From Takakia lepidozioides (lineage: Eukaryota > Streptophyta > Takakiopsida > Takakiales > Takakiaceae): 64,000 nt of DNA. The translations under genes and the position numbers were made by a program. Positions 36,872 to 48,203 of the stretch are shown here, one piece after another. A model generated the notes under the pieces. That model was not told where the DNA came from, searched no databases, and saw only the letters and a program-made list of their open reading frames with translations. Position 1 is the stretch's first letter, and each line of letters begins with the position of its first letter. Location: assembly GCA_030704615.1 (NCBI GenBank), contig CM060734.1, positions 20,522,001 through 20,586,000 on the forward strand. Direction: 5' to 3'.

Positions 36872-38322
36872 AACATGGTATTTTCTTTACTCCACATGAA
36901 AGGTCCCTTATTTTGAAAATGGACATTCTTGAATGGTTTCTGAGCAAACTGTAATCCATACCAGCGGTTTTAGACACCCTGACATGATCAGATGTGACTT
37001 CATAGACCAATCTCCTAGGAGAAGTGTGGAAACCCTGGGGTTTGAATGTTATCTCCAGCGGTTTTGCCCATCATGATTGGACCATGTTTTGCTGTGCAGC
37101 CACATGATCACCTGGGGTTACATTGTGAGCACTTATGTACTCATTCAACGGTGAGTTCAGAAGAGAAAGGGCAAGAAGGACAATTGAGCATAACCGAATT
37201 GCTGACTTTTCTAGCGTGGTTGCTACAAAGGGGGTAGTTGACTGCATGTCGTATGTATATATGTACACATCTGGCAGGTAGATCTGTTATGTTCCCCACA
37301 CTCTGTCATGGGTATCTATATGTTCATGGAGAGGGGTTGGTAATTTTGCAGGATATAGTTGGCAGGGTCTAAGATGCTCAAGGGGAACCTGCTTTAGACA
37401 ATGTGAGTTGCCAACCGTTTACGGGAGAATAAAGAGATGGACACATAGGGAAGGTAGGATGAGCACATTACTTAGTTTGGTGCTCTGGGTTTGTTGTTTC
37501 TTAAAAGCCTCTTCCTCAAAGCTTCATACATATAGCCAGTGGTTAGGCACCGTGACCAGAAAATACATGATTACGGCTTGTGTTGAAGGTTACGCTGCGA
37601 GCCATGGCTGCGGACATTGCTTACCAAATTTGGGATGTAGGGCTGGCATCATTCAGCTTTCTGATAGACACAATTCTGATCTTCAGTTTTCTGGTAATGG
37701 GGTTGTGGAGCACACGTTGAAAACCTTCAAATGGACACTCTTGCTGAAGTTCCACCCGACGTAAGCAAAGTCAGAGGAAGCCTACCATAAGCAATGTCAG
37801 AGGTCAAAGGGTAATTGTGGATTGTGGCCTGTATGTAGCATAGCGTTTTGCTCCTTGAGTTGGAACATCTGTATTAAAAAGGACTTCAAAAGTAGCTTAT
37901 CAAATAAAAGCACATACCAGCCAAAAAAAACTGTTTTGCTTTGGTACCTACACCAGCACCTTTGTGTAAGCATAGCCCTCAATCTTTTGTCCTGCATCCC
38001 TGCGAGCACACGTACGGTATAGCACGTACAATTGTCTTTTTAAAGATGCAATCCTTAGTGGATTGACTACTCATAATGCATAATGTTTTTAGTAGGACCT
38101 TGGGAGATCTAAACCTCTAAAACCTGCAAAAATTCCACTCATAAAGCGATATGGTGTTGGGTTTTGTGTCAAAACAACATATGTCCTTATGCCCGCCCAA
38201 CCTTTCGAACCCAAGTGGTGCATCACCGCCGTTTCATCTTCTTTTGTCGTGTCTACTCAGTCACCCCTCTCGCGCCCTTTCCATCTGCACTCTTCGCCCT
38301 TTTCCCTGTCTCTGTTCTTCTT
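36872..38322. other. No recognisable gene
   Basis: No further boron-transporter exons could be recognised. The last 150 bases are pyrimidine-rich and precede the start codon at 38323, so they may be the 5' UTR of the decayed host gene. Confidence 0.4.
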
Positions 38323-38393
38323 ATGCTCGCACCTGAGAGGGAGGGAGTTCGTGCACCAGAGAAGAGACATCGTCGCAAGCTCCGCAAATTGTA
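38323..38393 (+). pseudogene. First exon start of a decayed host gene (split by E5)
   Basis: The ATG at 38323 opens a very basic N-terminus (MLAPEREGVRAPEKRHRRKL). The frame runs into E5 at 38394. If E5 and one TGTA target copy are removed, the codon at the junction becomes TAC and the frame continues without shift at 49398 (LYFGRRPMPKGRKQMR). That continuity is good evidence for both the exon and the element boundaries. Confidence 0.65.
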
Positions 38394-38719
38394 TGTCAAG
38401 TTATTTTACCACTAGTGTGAAACTAGCTAGGAAATAGCTAGCTTTTACATATTGACATTTGGGATTGGCCCAAGTGTCAATCCAGGGGTCAAGGCAGATT
38501 TAGGCCCTGGAGTGGTTATCTTCACGGCAAGCGCGGGAGGCTCATCTTTCTCGAGTTGAGCCTCACCGCGCCTAGCTATGGCGCCGTAGTGTGGATTCCC
38601 ATGGCGTGGGGTGCACTTGGCTTGACTTGTATTTGAGTGATGAGGTTATATATGCATGAGTTTATGCTTCAGCTTTGTGAGCTCGCATGAGCTTGTGCTT
38701 GTATTCTTCCTCTTTATCA
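38394..38719 (+). repeat. E5 left terminal repeat (block B only)
   Basis: 326 bp from TGTCAAG to TTTATCA, nearly identical to 48879-49205. Block A, which flanks B on both sides at the right end, is absent here. To the left is the host exon; to the right the primer site starts at once. Confidence 0.9.
38531..38571 (+). promoter_or_regulatory. E5 left primer hairpin
   Basis: Arms GCGCGGGAGGCTCA (38531-38544) and TGAGCCTCACCGCGC (38557-38571) pair with one bulge around a 12-base loop TCTTTCTCGAGT. The 16 bases GCTCATCTTTCTCGAG (38540-38555) are the exact reverse complement of the primer site at 38720-38735. The conserved box GTTATCTTCACG lies at 38514-38525. An RNA starting near the hairpin would carry its own primer at its 5' end. 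Confidence 0.75.
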
Positions 38720-38735
38720 CTCGAGAAAGATGAGC
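38720..38735 (+). promoter_or_regulatory. E5 self-complementary primer-binding site
   Basis: CTCGAGAAAGATGAGC directly after the repeat end. It pairs over all 16 bases with 38540-38555. The polarity is correct: the 3' end of the annealed segment would sit at the B/primer-site junction and extend into block B, as in self-primed Tf1/sushi-type elements. No tRNA primer site is visible. Confidence 0.75.
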
Positions 38736-41159
38736 TCGTATCTATGAGTGCTAGATACGAGTTAGTTGTAGCACTTGTGGTTTTTGCTTGAGAATGAGAG
38801 AAACCAAGTTGTTATGCAAGGAGCACCGTGGAGCTCTTGGTTGTTAGAAGCGGAGGCGATGTGGGTTACGAGGTGGTAAACCTTGGCATTCGATCTTCAG
38901 CTTCAGAGATGAAAGCACCATACTGCAGGTAATTCCAGAGCACCTTGATGGTTTCAGATTGTGTACATGCATGAGCAAGCACGATTGGGAAGAGGACCAG
39001 TCAAGAGCAGGTTATAGTGGCTTTGGTGGCAAAGCTGAGAACTGGACTTGGGAATGCGAGCTTTCATTGTGTGAAGGATTGCAAGACCAAGCGAAAGGGC
39101 TGATTTGGCTTGGGGCAAATCAGTGCACTTTGTGGAGTATGGTGAGATTGGGTTTCAATCTCGAGCTTCAGCATTGAGAGGGCTCTTGTCATGGCAGAGC
39201 AGGGCTGGAACAGGAGCTAAGAGGTGCGGCAAGGCCATGGAATGTGCACCTAGGGTTTCAGCTTGGAAGAAGAGCTCTTGCACCACAAGAGAAGTGTCTT
39301 GTGGCTGGAAATGTAAGCCTTAGGGTTTCAGGAGCTTGGCAAAGGCTATGGAGTGCTTAGTCTTGTCTAGAGAGCATCAAGGAGCCAAGGAGCCAAGATA
39401 GGGGGCTGATATCTCTTGTGTGAAGAGGTTGCATGTGTGGAGCATGTATTCAGCTCATTGAAGCTTCCATCTTCAAGCTTGGAGGGCAAGCAAGGAAGAG
39501 GGAAGGGCTGACTTCCCTTATGTGAGGGCAATGTATGTGTGGAGCATGCTATCAGCCTGGTGAAGGCTTGCACTTTTAGGTGTGGGAGTGCAAGAAAGGA
39601 AGGAAGGGGCTGGTTTTCCCTGTAGGGCATGTAGAGCATGCTTTCAGCCTGCTGAAGCTTGTATTTTCAGGTTTGTGGGTGCAAGAAATGAAGCAAAGGA
39701 GCTGATTCTCTTATGGTGAGAGTGGGGCATGTGTGGAGCATGCCTTCAGCCCATTGAGGCTCTTGTTTTCAAGCCTTAGAGAGCTAGAACGGAAGGTCTA
39801 GGGCTGGTTTCCACTTGGAGTGAAAGAAAAGCACTTGTAGGGCCTATGTGAGTTGGGGTTTCAACTTCAAGCTTGAAGGGAGCGCAACTCTTGAAGCAAC
39901 AGGTGTAGAGGGCTGGAATAGGCTCTAAGACAGATGCTATGGCCAATGAGAGTGCTTGAATGAGTGCTCACAAGGGCTGGGAACCAGCAGGGCTTGGTTG
40001 TTTGCCATTGAGTTTAGTGGCGTGTTTGGGGAGGCTAAGTGAGAAAGAAGGCTTGGTTTGTGGCAACCACCTCATGGCTTAGGGCTACTATGGTGGTGTG
40101 GGGAGCCGAAAGAGCAAGGATACCTTGCTGATTTCCTCACAGCCACCATAGCTCGGTGGAAAGAAGCCTAGAGTCCAAGAGACACAAACCCTAGCTTGGC
40201 GTGGCTAAACCCCTTGGAGAAATGGCTAAACTGCCAGAGCGGCCATGACAGGCTGTGGCAAGCTGTGTGTGGAACGGGCTGTGTGTGTGGGCTGTGATGG
40301 GCTGTGACAGGCTGTGTGCCCTGTGGGGCTGTGATGTTTGTGGGGGGGCTGTGACAGGCTGTGTGGAGGGCTGTGAGGGGCTGTGGACCTGTGACAGGCT
40401 GTGCCCTGTGCCTGTGGGGCTGTGACGGGCTGAGGGAAGGCTGTGGGGTGCTGTGAGGCACGGGCTGTGAGGGGCTGTGACAAATGTGTGAGTGTGGGGG
40501 CTGTGACGGGCTGTGAGGGCTGTGACAGGACTGTGACGGGCTGTGTGTGACAAAGGGCTGTGCAACAGGCCGTGCTGGCCTTTGGGGCTGTGACGGGCTG
40601 TGAACAAGGGGGCTGTGACGGGCTGCTGTGTGTGGCCTTTGGGGCTGTGACGGGCTGTGAGGGGCTGTGACAGGCAGGCCTTTGGGGCTGTGACGGGCTG
40701 TGAGGGGCTGTGCCTGAGGCCTTTGGGGCTGTGAGGCTGTGACAGGCCGTGCCTGAGGCCTACGGGCTGTGAGGGCTGTGACTGAACTGTGTGTGAGGGG
40801 GGCTGTGACGGGCTGTGAAACTGCTGTGGAATGTGAAAGGCTGTGTGTGAACAGGCTGTGCCCACCTGTGGGACTGTGACGGCTGTGACCAGTGAGCTGT
40901 GTGGGCCTGTGCTGGTCTGTGTGGCCCGTGTTGACCTGTGGATGGCCTGTGCTGACTGTGGAGGCACTGGTGGACTAAGGACTGGCATGTGGTCTGGAAG
41001 GCCGAATTTCTCGTGGAGGGCGGTTTGAGGAGTATCTTCATGATATTCCCATGGTCATGCAAGTTCAGGTTAGGCTATGTTAGGAACTTAGTATTCCAAA
41101 CCATAAGCCGCAACAGGTTCTCTACCGGTTACCTTGTGGAGAGGGGGTTAGGGACATGT
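38736..41159 (+). other. E5 untranslated leader with two repeat tracts
   Basis: No supported sense ORF. At 39410-39800 a degenerate unit built on GTGGAGCATGC and CAGCCTG..GAAGCTTG recurs about every 100 bases. At 40240-40990 a short-period tract of GGGCTGTGACGGGCTGTGAG-like units fills about 750 bases. The end (41080-41150) resembles E3 (ACCATAAGCCGCAACAGGTT), while the part before it does not match E2 or E3. Confidence 0.7.
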
Positions 41160-43640
41160 TCATGACCGGTTGAGTCAACACGGAGGTGCCACTAGTTGCT
41201 GGGGACAGTGCCGGTTCGAGCACTAGCGATACTAGTGGGTACACGAGACGAGGTGTGCGGTTTAGGCCACCTTCACCTCCTGTGTCTTCCACGGAAGGTT
41301 CTGATTCGGATTGTGAATCAGGAGGACTCATACCGGCGGTGCAAGTTGTTTCTTTGCCATTTGTGGGACACAATGGAGGAGATGTATGGAGCTACCAAGG
41401 GGCCACGAAGGTACTCTGGGGCGGTGGGCACCATCGAGTTGGATGATTTTATCCAAGAGTTTGATAGTTGGTGTGATTTGCAGCAAATGCGCAATCCACA
41501 ACTATTTACGCCTTCATGGCATGGAAAGGGCTGTTTCAGCACCTTGAGGGGCCGCCTATGGATGATTACCATGAGTTCAGGCGGGGGCATGAGGTTGAGA
41601 TCGAGGAGTGGAGGATGTACTGGTCACCCGACTATGTCTCCATCACTAGGGGCACTAGAGCCACGAGGGCAGTGGCTACACCTGCCGCTGCACCGGCAGC
41701 TTCAGCAAGCCAGTGGGACTGGTGGTACAGTAGCTACGACGTCCACCCAAGCCACTACCGCACCAGCACTAGCACCCGTGCCTGCCTTCAACCCTGTTGT
41801 GGAGTTCTTCGAAGAGTTGAGAGGGAACTACCAAGGGGTGAGGACAGAGAAGTTGCGGAGCTTGCAAGAGTTCCAACGGAAGCCGACCGAGAGCTTGAGG
41901 GAGGCTTTCACTCGCATGAGGCGCTTGATAAATGTAACCCAAGGGGTTACGGAAGCTCAGGCAGTCCAATTCTGGTATGGGATATTGGACAAGGAGCTGA
42001 GGAGAAGGGTGCGGGATGCAACTCTCCTACAAGCGGCCCAACCCACCTTAGCAAATGTGTTTTTGCTGGCAGAGCGGATAGAGCTCAACATGGTGGAGGA
42101 ACGAGTGGTCATGGTGGGATTTGCTAAGGAGACACCACGGGGTAGTGGTGCTCCTAGCCAACCACTACCTCAACGTGCTCAAGGCAACAAGGGGGCTCAG
42201 GTGAAGCTCAGGGAAGGGCAGAGAGGACCTCAGATGCAGGGGTCTCTCCCTTCATTTGCTGGCCAACAACGGGCGGATGTGGTGTGCTGGACATGTGGAG
42301 GACCCCATGTCAAGAAGGATTGCCCAGAGGGAGGCAAAGGGCGGCACATGCACAGCCTGCACAGTTGCAGTGTGGGCATTGTGGCAAGCACGGGCATGGA
42401 GAGGCCCAGTGTTATGGTTTGCATCCTGAGTTGCGCCCAGGCCAGTTCCAAGGGAACATGGTGGCCGGGGGCGAGGTGGAGCAGCCCAGAGAGGACGAGG
42501 CCAGCCACGAGGTGCAGGCCAAGGGCAAGCTCAACGTGGCCAAGGACGCGGAGGTCAGGGTGTTGACCAAGGCATGGCCAACCGGCTTCAGCAGCTAGAG
42601 CAGAGGCTCGCTGCCATGGCTACAGCTCAGGTGGTACCGCTCTAAGGCCGGATGGTCCACCTCCTGCTCCTGAGGAGGAGATATGGGAGGCATGGGATTC
42701 ATGTGTGGAGCAGCACTACCACTAGTGCAGGTGGAGTCTGCTGCAGCCGTGACTCGAGGAGCAGCACGAGTTCCTGAGCCACGAGGTGCAGAGGTGGAGT
42801 TGGATCCACAGCGTGGGGAGGCAAGCCGTCAGGCTAGGCTTCCTCAGTCATTCACATTGGCGGAGACAGTGTCGACGCCATCCATGGCACCTAGTTCTCG
42901 CCCGACTGTTACCGAGGCGGAGGTTACTATGCCATTGGGGAGAGCTACACGGGTAGCACCACTACCTAGTGTTGCCAAGGCTACGGCAGCTAGTGTGCTG
43001 CTAGGAGCGGCCACATCTGTGTGCCAGGCTCCATTGTTCTCGGCTACCATGATTGCGACGCCGGGGGTAAGACCAGCTGAGGTGTTCAGGCTGGCAGCTA
43101 CACTCTGTGAGAGTGGGGAGGTTACTTCATCTTCTGCGGAGATAGTGGGAGGTGTAGTGCCGGAGGGATCCTCGGATTTGAGGGTCAAGACTGCCACGGC
43201 GGCGCCATGGCAAGCTGCAGCTGCCAGGTTGATGGAGCTGCCAGCTAGGCCAGCCATTGAGCGCGCCATGGTGACACCTGGAGTTGTCATGTTAGACAAC
43301 CAGGATGGCATTTTCTGTTTGAGTGGACCGGCAGGCAAGAGGTACCGGCCACTGCGGTCTTGTTGGACTCGGGAGCTCAGCCATTGATGCTGGGCAGAGC
43401 TGCTATTGCAGGCTTGGGCCTCACGGAGGCGGATATGGAGCCTTGTCCTTTCCAGATACAGACGTCTCTGGGAGGATCGGAGCAGGCTCGGGGCATGACA
43501 CGGCGTGAGTTGGCTATCAGACTACGGCCGGATCACCCTACAGATGGCTCAGTGATGCGAGCCAAGGCCATTGTGACAGACGCAGTCTCATACGATGTCC
43601 TGGTTGGTGGGGCAGTGTTGTACCCCATGGGCTTCACCCT
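41160..43640 (+). pseudogene. E5 gag, zinc knuckles and aspartic protease
   Basis: The N-terminal Ser/Asp-rich region (SSTSDTSGYTRRGVRFRPPS) starts near 41186 without an in-frame ATG. The capsid domain follows with MEEMYGATKGPRRYSGAVG, IELDDFIQEFDSWCDLQQM, FFEELRGNYQGVRTEKLRSL and LREAFTRMRRL. Knuckles are CWTCGGPHVKKDC near 42290 and CGHCGKHGHGEAQC near 42380. A linker rich in Ala, Ser and Thr leads to the protease motif LLDSGAQPLMLGRAAIAGLG (43360-43420). Frame changes near 41350, 41510, 41770, 42340, 42640 and 43360 disable the ORF. No second enzyme is fused before the protease. Confidence 0.85.
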
Positions 43641-45060
43641 GGATTTTTGGGAGGAGTCAGCTTCCTATAGGCCTGCATGGCAGTCAGGGGAGGGCCGGCG
43701 TGTGCAGCTCCCTGTGACGTTCATAGGAGGAGTTGCGGTTGCCCAGCGAGGCAAGATGCCGACACTAGCAGCATTCACAGCGGCAGTGAGTTGGCCTAGA
43801 GAGTTGCTTGAGGGCAATGCTCATTCAGAGGATGTACCACCTCCGGAGAGCAGGATGACATGTATGGTATGGCGGAGTTGCCTACCATGGTTGCTCAGAC
43901 TCCATTGTGGGGCACGAGCAAGGATTTGCAGCGGGATGCTGATCGACGGGTGCAACAAGCCTGGGTGGAGGCTTTTGTACCGTCAGGAGAGGAGGAGAGT
44001 GTGGGGATTGCACCAGGACCACCTCAATTGTCTCCATTGGACACCACACCTATTGTGTGGCAGTATCCGGATGAAGGCATTTGTCTTCTGGACTTGTTTG
44101 GCGGGATCAGCACCGGATTGGCTGCTGTGTTACAGGCAGGTGTACGAGTTCGGCGTTACCTGTATGTGGAGAGGGATGAGACTGCACGACGCGTCACTTC
44201 GCCATGTTGCTCAGTTGGTGCAGCGGTACCCTGAGTTGTTGTCGGTGTCTGCAATTCGTGGATATCAGCAGGCCTTGCCAGCAGACATTTCGTTGCTGGG
44301 GGCGCAGGATTTGGAGCGGTTGGCTCCATTGATCTGGTAGTGGCAGGTTGGCCCTGCCAAGGGCATTCATCAGCCGGGCATGGCAATGGATTGCGAGACT
44401 CGAGGTCGGGTCTGTTTTGGGAGATGGTGCGGGTTTTGCGCCACTTGCAGCTTCATCAAGCTGTATCTCCAGCATACATCTTGGAGAATGTGCCACTGAT
44501 GGGCGATTCTCGGGCCAGGGTGATGGCCAGTGTGCATCAAGTCCGGTCGTGGCTTGGGTCAGCAGTGTTGCTAGATGCAGCTACAGTGGGGTCACGGGCT
44601 CATCGTCCACGGCTATGGTGGACTAACTTGATGCCACCCGCACTGCTCAAGCGTGCATTTGATGGGGTGCAGCGGCCAGCACATCTCACAGTGGATAACA
44701 TTCACACAGGGAGGCAGTCTCAGTGTGAGACACGATGACCGTTCGCCTTTGGCAGTGGTCAACAAGGTGGGTCAACCACGAGCAGCATTACCTACACTGC
44801 TCAGCTTCCCAGGATCGCATGCTTTCCGGGATAGTGGACCTGGCCTCCTGTGGGATGCTCAGTTGCAGCAGTTAGTGGAGCCTAATGCTGACGAGCGTGA
44901 GCGGGCAATGGGTTTTACCACTGGTACCACGGCGGTGTCGTCTCTTTCTGAGGCATCACGTCGTCAAGTGTTGGGGCAAGCAATGGATCTCAATTGCTTG
45001 ACCTGGATTATCAGCTTGGCTCTGCTGAGCAACGCAGAGTGCGGAATACACTTCCCTCAA
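43621..45060 (+). pseudogene. E5 DNMT3-like cytosine-5 DNA methyltransferase domain
   Basis: A linker (YPMGFTLDFWEESASYRP onward) and then the C5 methyltransferase fold. Motif I is LDLFGGISTGLAAVLQAG (about 44088-44141), followed by RRYLYVERDETAR. Motif IV is AGWPCQGHS, with the catalytic Cys at about 44355. GLFWEMVRVL and motif VI, ILENVPLMGDS (ENV at 44484-44492), follow. Motif VIII is HRPRLWWTNL (44601-44630). The C-terminal block is ERERAMGFTTGTT (44893-44931) then RRQVLGQAMDLN. All residues needed for catalysis are present across the copy, but frameshifts near 43850, 44195, 44335 and 44735 break it. Family role: transfer of methyl groups to cytosine in DNA. Here it would act on host or element chromatin (inference). 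Confidence 0.88.
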
Positions 45061-45474
45061 TGGTCTCTCTGCCTACCGAGACGGTACAGGCAGTGAGTGG
45101 GGGCGAGCATGTGAGGACCACGGGGTGCATGCATCCATGGCACACGTGGGAGGTGCTCGAGGTTCAGAGGGAGTTGGCAGCCAAGGCGGCTGTGATGGAT
45201 GAGGTTGGGGATTCTTCTCGGTTGAGGAGGTCCTCAAGGATGAGATGATGGGGCAGGATGAGGCCTTGTCATTGACTGAGCAGGTAGGGAGTACTGCTCA
45301 AGAGGTTGCAGCATAGCAACCACGGACGCGTCCTCTACCTCTAAGCCCACTGGACTTAAGGTTGTAGTTACGGAGGACAATTGGGAGCCTGACATTGGAC
45401 CCATTGTCACCGGAGGAGAGAGACGACGTATACGGCGGTTCCTGAGGGCTTACAGGAATTGCTTTGCCTTCAGT

Positions 45475-46800
45475 TTGAAGGACTTGGGAGCACTGAAGGG
45501 TCAAGAGATCCGTATTGAGTTGGCCACTGACACGCCAATCTTTCGGAGACCCTATAGATACAGTGACATGGAGAGGTCTTTGATTCAGATGAGGACTCAA
45601 GATCTCTGGGAGGCAGGTTTGGTGGAGCTCTCTGGTGGAGAGTATGCTTCAGCCACAGTGATGCCAGCCAAGAAGGATGTCTATGGCAATTGGACGGAGA
45701 GACGTATGTGCGGTGATTACCGGCCTGTAAATCGTCAGACCAAGTCCGATAAGTATGCCATGCCAACACCAGAGGAGATCTTTGATGCCATCGGGCATGC
45801 TAAGGCCTTTAGCACTTTGGATTTACGATCCGGATATCACCAGTTGCCAATCAAGGAGGCGGACAAGCAGAAGACGGCATTCTGGGGGATCAATGAGCAC
45901 GGCAAGGATTGCCTATATCAGTGGCGGTTCTTACCATTTGGGCTTAAGAATGCTCCTGCAGAGTTTCAGAGAGTCATGGATAGGATTCTAGCAGGGGTGG
46001 ACTTTGCTCGGTGCTACATAGATGACATCATCATCTTTAGTGTTACGATGGAGGAGCATGAGAGACACCTTCAGGTGGTATTGGAGCGCTTGAGAGCGCA
46101 CGGATTGAAGTTGCATCCGGGAAGTGCAAGTTTTTCCACAACCAGATTGAGTATCTGGGTCACATGATATATCCTGGAGGATTGGGGGTACAGCAGACTA
46201 AGGTAGAGGCCATTGCACAAATTCCACGCCCCACGGATGTGAGCCGAGTTCGAGCTTTCATGGGGTTGGCAAACTATTATAGACGGTTTGTCAAGGGATT
46301 TAGTACCATTGCAAAGGCTCTAACCAAGCTGACCAAGGTGGACCAGGAGTGGCAGTGGGAAGATGAGCAGGAACGAGCTTTTCAAGAGCTCAAGGCGAGG
46401 TTGACCTCGGCGCCTATCTTGAGACGACCTATCAGGGGGCGTCCCTTTCAGCTGCATACGGATTGGAGCATGCTGGGGCTTGGAGCGGTGCTCACACAGG
46501 TGGATGATGAGGGAAGAGAGTTCGTAGTGGCTTACGCTAGCCGCTCGAACAACGCTGCAGAGGCTAAGTACAGCTCATATGAGGGAGAGTGCTTAGCTGC
46601 AGTGTGGGCCGTGGCACACTTCAGGTGCTATCTATACGGCAATCTTTTCACCCTTGTCACGGATCACCAGCCACTCAAGTGGTTGATGGAGTCAGACAAG
46701 CTTACGGGAAGCTTGCACGGTGGGCACTTATACTCCAGGAGTATGACTTTCAGGTTGTGCATCGACCGGGTTTGGTCAATCGGGATGCGGATGGATTGAG
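45475..46800 (+). pseudogene. E5 reverse transcriptase and RNase H
   Basis: RT starts MKDLGALKGQEIRIEL-like (45475), contains LDLRSGYHQLPIKEADKQK and PFGLKNAPAEFQRVMD, and has the catalytic YIDD at about 46014-46025. A frameshift near 46130 precedes the thumb (RVRAFMGLANYYRRFVKGFS). RNase H follows (HTDWSMLGLGAVLTQ, SSYEGECLAAVWAVAHFRCY, TDHQPLKWLM), frameshifted near 46710. A methyltransferase-to-RT linker lies at 45061-45474. Confidence 0.9.
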
Positions 46801-48184
46801 TCGCAATCCATGCATGAGCCAGCAGGATGACACTGGAGCTCGGTGGCATGGTGAGACGGACGAGGAGATGGTGCCGGGATGGCACGCATCTGCATTTTTG
46901 TGTATCTTGGCATCGGGAGGTCAGATTGGACCTACAACAGGGATGACTGTAGACGGAGTGTCTGAGGACCCTGAGGCTAGTGATGAGCTAGGTGGTGCCA
47001 GAGATATACAGGATTCGGCTGTGTTGGACTACCTCCGCACGGGAGACACGGCAGCCATTGTGACTGCCAGGGAGAGGGATCGGATCCTGCAACGAGCCAA
47101 GAGGTTCAAGTGGGAGGGGATACACCTACTTCGAGTGTGGGAGGATGGTCGGGTGAGGATTGTGCCTCACCCCACACAGCGTGCACGGTTAGTGCGGCAT
47201 GCCCATGAGGAGTTGGGGCATTTTGGAGTGCGACGCACTCACAGTTTACTGCAGGGGCAGTATTGGTGGCGTGGTATGCATACAGAGGTGCAACAGTTTG
47301 TGGCTAGGTGCATGGTGTGTGACAGGGTGCGTGCTTCATTCAACGCCCCTACACCACAGTTGCATCCTTTACCAATCATGGGATTGGGCTACAGGTGGAG
47401 TCTTGACTTCGCAGGACCGTTGCCACTGACTATGCGCCACCACAGATATGTGTTGGTGATGGTGGAGCACTTCTCCAAGTGGATTGAGTTGGTTCCATTG
47501 CCTGACAAGGCTAGTGAGGGGGCTGCGTATGCATTCTTGGATCGTGTGCTTAGCCGATTTGGTGCTCCAGCTGAGGTACTCACGGACCAAGGGAGAGAGT
47601 TCTTGGGGGAGTTTCAGGCTTTGTGTGATAAAGCCTTGATAGACCACCGCACCACTTCTCGGGATCATCCTGAGGCCGATGGCTTAGCAGAGAGAGTTGT
47701 TCAGACGGTGAAGAGGGGTTTGCGCAAGTATGGCTTGCAGAAGGGACACCTAGGAGATTGGGATCTTCAGGTTCCTTGGTTAGCCATGGGCTACAGGTTC
47801 AGCAAACAAGCATCACTTGCCTCCTTCTCACCATATTTCCTTCTCTTTGGCCGAGAGCCGGATTTGCCTGCAGCCATTCGTAGGGACACTGCTCAAGTCC
47901 TTAACCTTGACGATCCGGACGTGTGGGTACGTGCATGTGATCAGCGTGCAGAGTTGTTCAAGAAAGTCATGCCCATGGCTTTTGAGAACCTTGCCATTGC
48001 ACAGCACCGTGATACGTTGAGGTATGCCACTATACGTGGTGGAGGATATCGTCCTGGGGTTCGGAGGTTTAGCCCTGGTGACTATGTTTATTTGCAGCAG
48101 ACTGCTCCTACGACTCTGGATGTTACTGCAGGGCGTGTTATTCTGAGGGTTCGAGAGGTGTTGCCCTCAGGGGTCCTGATCTTG
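46710..48184 (+). pseudogene. E5 connection domain and DDE integrase
   Basis: Continues from RNase H (LARWALILQEYDFQVVHRPG) through a connection to the HHCC region (HEELGHFGVRRTH, then CMVCDR) and the DDE core (DFAGPLPLTM, VLTDQGREFLGEF, RTTSRDHPEADGLAERVVQT). The C-terminal portion has FSPYFLLFGREPDLP and GGGYRPGVRRFSPGDYVYLQ, then VILRVREVLPSGVLI. The frame is intact over about 490 residues until a one-base loss near 48183. A DDE integrase inserts linear DNA ends and makes short target duplications, consistent with the TGTA repeats flanking E5. Confidence 0.9.
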
Positions 48185-48203
48185 AGGGTCGGGATGGCAT
48201 GAC

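Noticed and set aside
40191-40988. 265-residue minus-strand ORF rich in HSPSQPVTAP
   Set aside because: It is the antisense reading of the GGGCTGTGAC repeat tract in the E5 leader; repeats without stops give long open frames by chance.
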